A stretch of 9,801 bases of DNA from Acidimicrobiia bacterium (GTDB lineage: Bacteria; Actinomycetota; Acidimicrobiia; Spongiisociales; JAHEDJ01). Below, piece by piece: positions 1 through 5,423 of the stretch (its first letter is position 1; every line of letters begins with the position of its first letter). Location of the stretch: positions 1 to 9,801 of the forward strand of contig JAUVQS010000048.1 in NCBI GenBank assembly GCA_030598025.1, given 5' to 3'. Below the pieces are notes generated by a model. It ran no database searches. It had not been told where the DNA came from and saw only the letters and a program-made list of their open reading frames with translations. The position numbers and the translations under genes are program-made.

Positions 1-1
1 C

Positions 2-784
2 GCAGAAGGCGTGTACCGACGGCGGTATGAGTCGCTCGATCTGAATGTAGGGGTCGTGATAGGCGGCGAAGGGGTACTCGTTGTGGATACCCGCGCTTCC
101 CACCGGCAGGCGCAGCAGTTGCTCGACGATCTCCGAACCCTCACCGACCTTCCGCCGCGCTGGGTTCTCAACACCCACTACCACTGGGACCATTGCTGGG
201 GAAACGCACTGTTCCCGGCTGCCCAACTGTGGGGACATGAGCGTTGCCGCGCTTCACTTATGGAGGAGGGAGAGTCGGCCCGGCGCCATGTTCTGGAGTC
301 GACGGCGAAAGACCATCACGCCGATGTGGAAGAGGTTGTTATCACTCCTCCCGATCACACTTTCGGCACAAGGCATGTCATCGATCTTGGCGGCCGGATC
401 GTGGAGTTCAGATATCTAGGTCTGGGACATACGGACAGCGACGTTGTGGTCCATGTTCCCGATTCGGGAGCGGTGTTTGCCGGCGATCTGATCGAGGAGG
501 GCGCTCCACCCTCATTCACGGACTCGTTCCCGCTTGATTGGCCGGAGACTCTCGACACCCTGCTCGAGATACCGGTGGCGACGGTTGTACCGGGCCATGG
601 TGACGCGGTGGATCGAGGGTTCATTCAGACGCAGCGGGCAGAGATGGGGGCGATCTGCGCCCTGGCCCGGGCGGGCTTCGTTGAAGGCGTGCCGGTCGCT
701 GAGATTGACGTGCGATCGGGCCCCTATCCGGACGAAGTGATGCGAATTGCACTCGATCGGGCATATCTTCAGTTGAACGGATGA
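2..784 (+). CDS. MBL-fold metallo-hydrolase, 5' end cut by the window
   Basis: This is a metallo-beta-lactamase superfamily hydrolase with a binuclear metal site; its substrate cannot be told from sequence. Residues are numbered from the GTG at position 11. The signature HYHWDH is at 56-61. Further probable metal ligands are His140 (GLGHTDSD), Asp159 (FAGDLI) and His196 (VPGHGD), in the usual family order. The frame stays open through the GTG to the window edge, reading Ala-Glu-Gly before it, and 'DGVY' is a typical internal N-terminal stretch in this family. The GTG at 11 is therefore probably an internal valine and the true start lies outside. There is no signal peptide in the visible part. 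The gene converges on dcd with about 30 bp between the stops. The family call is firm; the specific function (thiolesterase, lactonase or other) is open. Confidence 0.85.
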   Translation, partial: AEGVYRRRYESLDLNVGVVIGGEGVLVVDTRASHRQAQQLLDDLRTLTDLPPRWVLNTHYHWDHCWGNALFPAAQLWGHERCRASLMEEGESARRHVLESTAKDHHADVEEVVITPPDHTFGTRHVIDLGGRIVEFRYLGLGHTDSDVVVHVPDSGAVFAGDLIEEGAPPSFTDSFPLDWPETLDTLLEIPVATVVPGHGDAVDRGFIQTQRAEMGAICALARAGFVEGVPVAEIDVRSGPYPDEVMRIALDRAYLQLNG

Positions 785-803
785 TCGTCTTCCGGTCCGT
801 TCA
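774..803. terminator. Weak hairpin between convergent genes
   Basis: An 8-bp perfect stem, TGAACGGA with TCCGTTCA, encloses a 14-nt loop. It covers the stop codon of the MBL gene and lies just past the stop of the convergent dcd gene. There is no clear U-tract on either strand. A bidirectional termination role is inferred from position only. Confidence 0.35.
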
Positions 804-814
804 CAGTCGAAGGA

Positions 815-1378
815 CTAGTTGAAGTCCTCGTGAACACGGCTTGGAGTGGGTCCGCGTTGTCCCTGATATTTCGATCCAGCCTGGTCACTCCCGTAGGGAG
901 CATCGGCTTCGGTGGTGAGTTGATAGAAGCTGATCTGGCCGATCTTCATCTCCGGATAGATGGCGATCGGCAGAGTCGCCACGTTGGATAACTCGAGGGT
1001 GAGATAGCCGTCGAACCCGGGATCGACGAATCCGGCCGTTGAGTGGATGAGGAGGCCGAGTCGACCGAGGCTCGACTTGCCTTCCAGTCGAGCGACGATG
1101 TCGTTTCCGAGTCGAATCCGCTCGAGCGTTGAGCCGAGCACGAACTCTCCCGGATGAAGAATGAACGGCTCATCACCATCGACTTCCACCAACGTGGTGA
1201 GGTCGAGTTGCGGTGCCTTCGGATCGATGTGCGGGTACTTGTGGTTCTCGAAGACGCGAAAGAAGCGATCGACTCGAAGATCCACACTCGAAGGCTGCAG
1301 GTAGGACAACTCGAACGGATCGATCTCAATCCGACCACTCTCGATGGCCTCTCTGATGGTCCGGTCTGAGAAGATCAC
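815..1378 (-). CDS. dcd: dCTP deaminase, probably the bifunctional dUMP-forming type
   Basis: This enzyme deaminates dCTP. The actinobacterial type also hydrolyses the triphosphate, giving dUMP and pyrophosphate for cytosolic dTMP synthesis. The protein has 187 residues, close to the roughly 190 of the mycobacterial enzyme. Visible motifs are LQPSSVDLRV (27-36), EGKSSLGRLGLL (99-110), HSTAGFVDPGF (112-122), the catalytic Glu129 in TLELSN, and a C-terminal GSKYQGQRGPTPSR. The HSTAGF stretch, with Ala115, matches the M. tuberculosis bifunctional enzyme from memory and differs from the HVTAHR of the E. coli monofunctional one. The start is GTG; an AGAGAG stretch about 9 nt upstream is a weak ribosome binding site. 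The gene lies downstream of tRNA-Gly on the same strand. Confidence 0.95.
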   Translation of the reverse strand: MIFSDRTIREAIESGRIEIDPFELSYLQPSSVDLRVDRFFRVFENHKYPHIDPKAPQLDLTTLVEVDGDEPFILHPGEFVLGSTLERIRLGNDIVARLEGKSSLGRLGLLIHSTAGFVDPGFDGYLTLELSNVATLPIAIYPEMKIGQISFYQLTTEADAPYGSDQAGSKYQGQRGPTPSRVHEDFN

Positions 1379-1448
1379 TACCGACCACTCTCTTGCTGGC
1401 TCCGGTTACTGGCCTGAGAATCGTCACACGACACTGTCGGGCGTCACG

Positions 1449-1476
1449 ATGGCTCATGGCTCATGGCTCATGGCCT
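1449..1476. repeat. Heptamer tandem repeat, GGCTCAT x3
   Basis: Three exact copies of GGCTCAT run from 1451 to 1471, followed by a decayed partial unit (GGCCTC). The array lies between the 3' end of tRNA-Gly and the start of dcd. A related array, GGCTAAT, occurs at 8856-8896. Confidence 0.8.
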
Positions 1477-1481
1477 CTTCG

Positions 1482-1552
1482 AGCGGGTGAGGGGAATCGA
1501 ACCCCCGTTCCAAGCTTGGGAAGCTCGTGTTCTACCACTGAACTACACCCGC
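1482..1552 (-). tRNA. tRNA-Gly, anticodon CCC
   Basis: Read on the minus strand, 71 nt fold as a full cloverleaf. The 7-bp acceptor stem is GCGGGTG with CACCCGC, and the discriminator base is T. The D arm is short, as usual for tRNA-Gly. The anticodon stem CGAGC/GCTTG surrounds the loop TTCCCAA, so the anticodon is CCC and reads GGG. The T loop is TTCGATT on a GGGGG/CCCCT stem. CCA is not encoded. Translating this region antisense gives the NRTPVPS-like peptide typical of spurious ORFs across tRNAs. Confidence 0.96.
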
Positions 1553-1562
1553 GGGTGGTGCG

Positions 1563-1571
1563 ATTGTACCA
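1563..1571 (-). promoter_or_regulatory. Extended -10 promoter for tRNA-Gly
   Basis: On the minus strand TGG is followed by TACAAT. This is a near-consensus -10 box with the upstream TGn of extended -10 promoters. It ends 10 nt before the mature 5' end of the tRNA. No convincing -35 box is seen, which is compatible with an extended -10 promoter. Confidence 0.55.
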
Positions 1572-1587
1572 AGCCCGGATGGCCTGC

Positions 1588-1803
1588 CTAGGTGAAGACG
1601 GACACGGCTCCCCACACGGCCATAACCACACCGACACCCATCAGGAACCAGGCGCGGCCCGGCCGGAATTCGCCTTCAACACCGGCCGGCTGTTCGCCCC
1701 TTCGATTCTTCCACATGGCCAGGCCGTTGCCGATCAGCAGGGCGAGCCCCACTCCGAGAATCAGCTCCGGGAAGATCTGGTCGCCCCCAATGATGTCACC
1801 CAT
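1588..1803 (-). CDS. Small two-helix membrane protein, unknown function
   Basis: I do not recognise this 71-residue protein. It has two hydrophobic segments, about 11-31 and 51-70, joined by a charged linker (KNRRGEQ...EGEFRPGR). That fits a small integral membrane protein with a cytoplasmic or periplasmic hairpin loop. An in-frame stop lies ten codons upstream, so the ATG at 1803 is the only good start. No clear ribosome binding site precedes it. A TACGGT (1814-1819, minus) 10 nt before the ATG could drive a nearly leaderless transcript. It is divergent from the PhzF gene, and tRNA-Gly follows 35 bp after its stop. The bias to hydrophobic residues in just the right lengths supports a real gene, but nothing else does. 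Confidence 0.6.
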   Translation of the reverse strand: MGDIIGGDQIFPELILGVGLALLIGNGLAMWKNRRGEQPAGVEGEFRPGRAWFLMGVGVVMAVWGAVSVFT

Positions 1804-1860
1804 GAGATCGACAACCGTAGCCCGGTATCGTTACCGAAAGGAATCCAGCGAGGAGTCATT
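1804..1860. promoter_or_regulatory. Divergent intergenic region with a small dyad and a PhzF ribosome binding site
   Basis: This stretch separates the minus-strand membrane protein from the plus-strand PhzF gene. It contains a 14-bp dyad, CGGTA-TCGT-TACCG (1823-1836), which overlaps a possible plus-strand -10 box, TATCGT (1826-1831). The ribosome binding site AGGAG (1851-1855) lies 5 nt before the GTG at 1861 and fixes the PhzF start. No convincing -35 box is visible. The promoter assignment is inference; the ribosome binding site is clear. Confidence 0.45.
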
Positions 1861-2658
1861 GTGTCACGCCCCTGCCACGTCGTTCGGGTGTTCACTCGCG
1901 GTGAGAATGGTGGAAACCACCTGGGGGTCGTGATCGAGTCTGAAGGTCTCCGAACGGTCGAGATGCAGGCGATCGCGACTGAATTGGGCTTCTCGGAGAC
2001 CATCTTTTTCGCTCCGGCAACGATTCCCGAAGTGAGAATCTTCACTCCTGGTCGAGAGATGCCATTTGCCGGCCACCCGCTCGTCGGCATGACGTGGGTC
2101 CTCCATGAGTCGGGGATCTCGACGACTGATCGACTTGCCTGCGGAATCGGCGAGGTTCGGGTTGGCTATGCCGACGGTATTGCCTGGATCGAAGCGTCAC
2201 CGGACCGATCTGTGCGAGAGGTCGCGGATGCAGAGCGATTCGCTGCGATCCTCGGCATCGCAACCCCTCTGAATGCTGGCTGGGTGGATATGCCCATCCC
2301 CTACCTGTTGCTGGAACTCCCGTCGCCTACCCATGTCGCCACCGCCTCATTCGATGAGAGGGCGCTCGAGGAGATCGGGGTGGGCGAGTTGTACCTTTAC
2401 GCCGAAGTCGATGGGCAGCGGGTCAAGGCCAGATTCTTTGCGCCGGAAGCGGGGGTATTTGAGGATCCTGCCACCGGAAGCGCGGCGGTGGCTCTCGCCT
2501 CGAAGCTGGCTCACGACGGCCGGGCAACTGGGAGCCTCGAGATCGATCAGGGAGATGAGATGGGGCACCCGTCCACTATTCAGCTCGACTGGAATCACGA
2601 TGGGATCCGAATCGGTGGCACGGTTCGTGCCGACGGGGTTCGCCTGCTCGACGGCTGA
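1861..2658 (+). CDS. PhzF-family isomerase/epimerase-like protein
   Basis: This is a 265-residue protein of the PhzF (diaminopimelate-epimerase fold) superfamily, whose best-known member isomerises a phenazine precursor. Most bacterial homologues have unknown substrates. Family marks are GGNHLGVV (17-24), FSETIFF (44-50) with Glu46 at the catalytic position, PFAGHPLVG (68-76), and DPATGSAA (202-209). The start is GTG with AGGAG 5 nt upstream. The reading frame is open far upstream (from 1393), but that part runs antisense through tRNA-Gly and the small membrane protein, so it is not coding. There is no phenazine or other biosynthetic cluster nearby, and the 79 bp to the next gene suggest a separate unit. 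Involvement in phenazine synthesis should not be assumed. Confidence 0.9.
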   Translation: MSRPCHVVRVFTRGENGGNHLGVVIESEGLRTVEMQAIATELGFSETIFFAPATIPEVRIFTPGREMPFAGHPLVGMTWVLHESGISTTDRLACGIGEVRVGYADGIAWIEASPDRSVREVADAERFAAILGIATPLNAGWVDMPIPYLLLELPSPTHVATASFDERALEEIGVGELYLYAEVDGQRVKARFFAPEAGVFEDPATGSAAVALASKLAHDGRATGSLEIDQGDEMGHPSTIQLDWNHDGIRIGGTVRADGVRLLDG

Positions 2659-2725
2659 GATTCTGGAGACGGCCTTGCCGGCGGGTGCTGCCGAGCACAA
2701 GAACAGGTCGGGCTCCGGCATCTCG

Positions 2726-2731
2726 TAGACT
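2726..2731 (+). promoter_or_regulatory. Candidate -10 box for a leaderless cation-efflux mRNA
   Basis: TAGACT fits the TANNNT pattern and lies exactly 6 nt before the ATG at 2738, with no Shine-Dalgarno sequence between. A transcript starting at the usual distance would begin at the ATG itself. No good -35 box is visible. Confidence 0.4.
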
Positions 2732-2737
2732 CGCCGC

Positions 2738-3652
2738 ATGGCAACCGAGGGTTCACGTGCTGCGGTCTTCGCCGCGCTCACAGGAAACGCGCTGATTGCC
2801 GTCGCCAAGTTTGCAGCCGCGGCGGTCACCGGCTCGGTAGCGATGTTGTCGGAGGCGTGGCACTCGGTGGCCGATACGGGCAATCAGGCACTTCTATTGC
2901 GGGGACTTTCTCAGTCGAAACGTCCGCCGGACGCTCAGCATCCGTTTGGCCGCGGCAAAGAGACCTACTTCTGGAGTTTCATGGTGGCGGTGATGCTCTT
3001 CGTCGGTGGAGCGGTGCTGTCGATCCAACACGGCATTGATGCACTACGGCATCCCCATGAGCTCAAGGACATCGCGGTGAATGTGATTGTGCTGAGCGTG
3101 GCGTTCTTGATCGAGGGCTCCGTGTTCATCTTTGCCTACCGGGAGTTCCGGCGGGTGCGTGGAAGCCGGTCGAACTGGCGCACATTCAGGGGGACCAAAG
3201 ACACGGCCATCCTTGTGGTGCTCCTCGAAGACAGCGCCGCGATGCTTGGTCTGATTTTCGCCATGGTCGGGATCATCGTCTCGTCGGCAACCGAGAACGC
3301 TATGTGGGACGGCGTCGCCTCTCTGGCCATTGGCACCCTGCTGGCCACGGTGGCGATTCTTCTTGCCATCGAGACGAAAGCGCTTCTCATCGGCGAGGCG
3401 GCGAGCCGCTCCGATCGAGCCGGCGTGATGGCGTCGGTGCTGGCTCTTCCTGAAGTGACTGGGATTGGGCGCCTCCTGACCATGCATATGGGCCCCGAGA
3501 AGATCCTGGTGAACATCGAAGTCGATTTCGTCCATGATCTCAGTGGGTCAGAAGTGGAGGAAGCCATCGACGCGGTAGAGGCGGCCATCCGCGGGGCGCT
3601 ACCGCACGCCGATAACATCTTCGTTGAACTTGAGACGGTACATCGTGGCTGA
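2738..3652 (+). CDS. Cation diffusion facilitator transporter, ZnT9-like
   Basis: This 304-residue inner-membrane protein is a member of the CDF (SLC30) family, which exports divalent metals, usually Zn2+, in exchange for protons. The second helix carries SEAWHSVADTGNQ, with His42 and Asp46 as the HxxxD metal pair. The later membrane helix has LLEDSAAMLGL (Glu164, Asp165) instead of the HxxxD found in most bacterial members. This, as I recall it, is the pattern of the ZnT9-like branch. The C-terminal third (from about 225) is the cytoplasmic ferredoxin-like domain, with HMGPEKILVNIEVDF. There is no Shine-Dalgarno sequence; a leaderless start is likely. The stop overlaps the start of thrB by 8 bp. 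Family call is firm; the metal is inferred. Confidence 0.92.
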   Translation: MATEGSRAAVFAALTGNALIAVAKFAAAAVTGSVAMLSEAWHSVADTGNQALLLRGLSQSKRPPDAQHPFGRGKETYFWSFMVAVMLFVGGAVLSIQHGIDALRHPHELKDIAVNVIVLSVAFLIEGSVFIFAYREFRRVRGSRSNWRTFRGTKDTAILVVLLEDSAAMLGLIFAMVGIIVSSATENAMWDGVASLAIGTLLATVAILLAIETKALLIGEAASRSDRAGVMASVLALPEVTGIGRLLTMHMGPEKILVNIEVDFVHDLSGSEVEEAIDAVEAAIRGALPHADNIFVELETVHRG

Positions 3653-4493
3653 AGCCACGGCGCCCGGGTCGTCGGCCAATCTGGGGCCGGGTTTCGACAC
3701 GCTTGCTCTTGCCCTGGAAATGACTTGTCGGGTAGTAGCGACGCCTGCCGAGGACTGGAAAGTGACTCACCATGGCCGTCACGCCCCAGGATCCGGAGAG
3801 GACGACGCGGTGCTGATGGCTGCGCAAGCAGCAGTCGGGTCGGATCACCCCCTCGAACTCGACGTCCACAACGAGATTCCCCTCGGGCGCGGTCTCGGGT
3901 CCTCCGCCGCGGCCTTCGTCGCCGGAGCGGCGGCCGGATTACGTGCCGTCGAGAATGATATGGATCTGCACCGTGTTCTCGAGGTGGCAGCTGATCTAGA
4001 AGGACACCTGGACAACGTCGCGGCCTCTGTATTCGGCGGATTGGTCGCGGCGGTCGGCACGGTGGTTCAGTCACTGCAGCTCCATCCTTCGCTTCAGTTT
4101 GTCGTCGCCGTTCCGGCTCGCCGGCTTCCCACGAAGTGGGCGCGCCGGGCGTTGCCCGAGATCGTGGAGCACGAGGTGGCGGCCAGGTCGGTTGCCAGAG
4201 TTGTTGCATTGGTGGAGGCATTCCGAACGGCCGACGCCGGGCTCTTCTCGGCAGCAGCCGGCGACGAGCTGCACGAGGCTCCTCGAAGCTCGCTGTTTCC
4301 TGAAGCCGACGATCTGATTTCCGTCGCCCGCTCGGCCGGTGCGTTGCATGCATGCTGGAGCGGAGCGGGGCCCTCAATCCTCGCCGTGGTCGGAGATGAG
4401 CAAGCGAATCCAGTAGCGGCCGCCCTGTCCGAGGCTCTCGGATCGGAAGGGACCGTTCTCCATCCTGAAGTGGCCCTGCGCGGGGTCCGCTGA
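3645..4493 (+). CDS. thrB: Homoserine kinase
   Basis: This GHMP-family kinase phosphorylates homoserine with ATP, the step before threonine synthase. The protein has 282 residues. It begins with APGSSANLGPGFDTLALAL (6-24). The ATP-binding motif is PLGRGLGSSAAAF (79-91). The third GHMP motif is WSGAGPSILAVV (238-249). The GTG at 3645 is preferred: it gives the usual length and places the first motif near the N-terminus. It overlaps the transporter stop in the sequence GTGGCTGA, which points to translational coupling. A TTG at 3624 in the same frame is possible but would deepen the overlap. The usual partners (hom, thrC) are not next to it, and the pairing with a metal transporter is unusual. 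No signal peptide is seen; it acts in the cytosol. Confidence 0.93.
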   Translation: MAEATAPGSSANLGPGFDTLALALEMTCRVVATPAEDWKVTHHGRHAPGSGEDDAVLMAAQAAVGSDHPLELDVHNEIPLGRGLGSSAAAFVAGAAAGLRAVENDMDLHRVLEVAADLEGHLDNVAASVFGGLVAAVGTVVQSLQLHPSLQFVVAVPARRLPTKWARRALPEIVEHEVAARSVARVVALVEAFRTADAGLFSAAAGDELHEAPRSSLFPEADDLISVARSAGALHACWSGAGPSILAVVGDEQANPVAAALSEALGSEGTVLHPEVALRGVR

Positions 4494-4571
4494 GCTCGGG
4501 CGCGTTTGCGAAAACAGCCTGAAACGGTCATCCTGTAGCTCCATTCACCGATTTCTGGAGAGGATTGCTGC

Positions 4572-4664
4572 TTGGGTTCGCTGGTCAAGAAGCGGCGCAA
4601 GAAGATGTCGAAACACAAGTACCGCAAGCGTCTGAAGGCAAACCGCCACAAGCGTAAGAGGTAG
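4572..4664 (+). CDS. Small basic ribosomal protein bS22 (AURKAIP1/COX24-like)
   Basis: This gene encodes a 30-residue, extremely basic protein with the pattern GSLVKKRRKKMSKHKYRKR followed by an RHKRKR tail. It matches the AURKAIP1/COX24-domain mini-protein of actinobacteria. In mycobacteria this protein was identified as the small-subunit ribosomal protein bS22. The start is TTG, with a strong ribosome binding site, GGAGAGG (4557-4563), 8 nt upstream. The family start 'MGS(V/L)xKKRRKxM' supports this start over the internal ATG at 4605. It lies 78 bp after thrB and may have its own promoter in that gap, but I see no clear boxes. A strong hairpin follows 47 bp after the stop. The gene is easily missed because of its length and its TTG. 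Confidence 0.9.
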   Translation: MGSLVKKRRKKMSKHKYRKRLKANRHKRKR

Positions 4665-4710
4665 CAGCGCCGCGCCGCAGTTCAGCGGTCCTGTGACAAT
4701 CGAAACTATT

Positions 4711-4741
4711 CGGGACAACGCGCCTCCGGCGCGTTGTCCCG
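4711..4741. terminator. Perfect 14-bp hairpin between convergent transcripts
   Basis: The arms CGGGACAACGCGCC and GGCGCGTTGTCCCG pair perfectly around a 3-nt loop. On the plus strand no U-tract follows; on the minus strand AATAGTTTCG follows. It lies between the bS22-like gene (+) and the 206-residue membrane protein gene (-), so it probably ends both transcripts. U-less hairpins are common terminators in high-GC actinobacteria. Confidence 0.75.
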
Positions 4742-4757
4742 CGTCACGAGGTTGTCG

Positions 4758-5378
4758 CTACCGACCGGGAGATACAAGCCTCCGGGCGAGCAACCCGGCA
4801 CCGGCTCCGGCCGCCACCAAGAACCCGATCACCATCGTCACCCGCCGGCCGGTGGTCCGTGAGGAAGCGCGGCCGGGACAACTAGAGGAGTCGTGTATGG
4901 CTTGATCGATCACATCGTCTGGGTAGTAACTCCCGTCGTAGCTCCACAGATCCGGCAGCAGATCGGCGAACAAGAACTGGACGGTTTGAACTCGACTGGT
5001 CGTGATGACTCCCTCGAGTAGGACACCCCGGGGGAGTTCGGCGATCATCGGTACCGTCTCTAGGAAGGTCGTGGGCCCCTGGCCGACCACATACACGAAG
5101 CGACTCTGCGGCTCGAGTGCCGTTGCTTCCCACAGGGTCAACCCCAACTCCACTGCTTCGAGCGAGACCCTTTCGACCTGCTCGACTCCACAGGGGTTGA
5201 GCCGCAGCATGACGGCTCGATTGTTGGGGGTCATGCCGACCGCCAGCCTGGAACCACTTGCGTCGGTGGTCGAAGTCGCCAGGCCGGCCGCGAGGAGCAT
5301 GATGACCAGGGCGGAAATGAGCATGAGCACCAGAACCCAATCCGGTGAAATGCTGATGCGTCCGCGCCTCCCCATCAT
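4758..5378 (-). CDS. Two-helix membrane protein downstream of copA, unknown function
   Basis: I do not recognise this 206-residue protein. It has an N-terminal membrane helix at about 14-34 after a basic start (MGRRGRIS), an extracytoplasmic or cytoplasmic domain of about 145 residues, and a C-terminal glycine/alanine-rich helix at about 180-198 followed by RR. The central domain has two cysteines, Cys63 (NPCGVE) and Cys167 (SSSCPG), which could form a disulphide if the domain is outside. A short motif, SYDGSYYPDD, precedes the second helix. There is no histidine- or methionine-rich copper motif. It starts 45 bp after the copA stop in the same direction and could be the last gene of the copper operon. 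A TAACCT box 5 nt before the first of two ATGs could also give it a leaderless transcript of its own. Confidence 0.75.
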   Translation of the reverse strand: MMGRRGRISISPDWVLVLMLISALVIMLLAAGLATSTTDASGSRLAVGMTPNNRAVMLRLNPCGVEQVERVSLEAVELGLTLWEATALEPQSRFVYVVGQGPTTFLETVPMIAELPRGVLLEGVITTSRVQTVQFLFADLLPDLWSYDGSYYPDDVIDQAIHDSSSCPGRASSRTTGRRVTMVIGFLVAAGAGAGLLARRLVSPGR

Positions 5379-5383
5379 GGATC

Positions 5384-5389
5384 AGGTTA
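5384..5389 (-). promoter_or_regulatory. Candidate -10 box for the membrane protein
   Basis: On the minus strand TAACCT (TANNNT) ends 5 nt before the ATG at 5378, and no Shine-Dalgarno sequence lies between. This matches the arrangement before the cation transporter and csoR. No -35 box is evident, so read-through from copA remains the alternative. Confidence 0.35.
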
Positions 5390-5423
5390 GTGGAGGTGTC
5401 TTTCTGATAAGCGGCTGGGACCT

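Noticed and set aside
1393..1860. A long in-frame N-terminal extension of the PhzF protein.
   Set aside because: It runs antisense through tRNA-Gly and the small membrane protein, has a typical tRNA-antisense peptide, and the GTG at 1861 has a good ribosome binding site and gives the family length.
3136..4377. A 413-codon open frame on the minus strand.
   Set aside because: It is Arg/Pro/Ser-rich and lies antisense to the well-supported transporter and thrB; a high-GC shadow frame.
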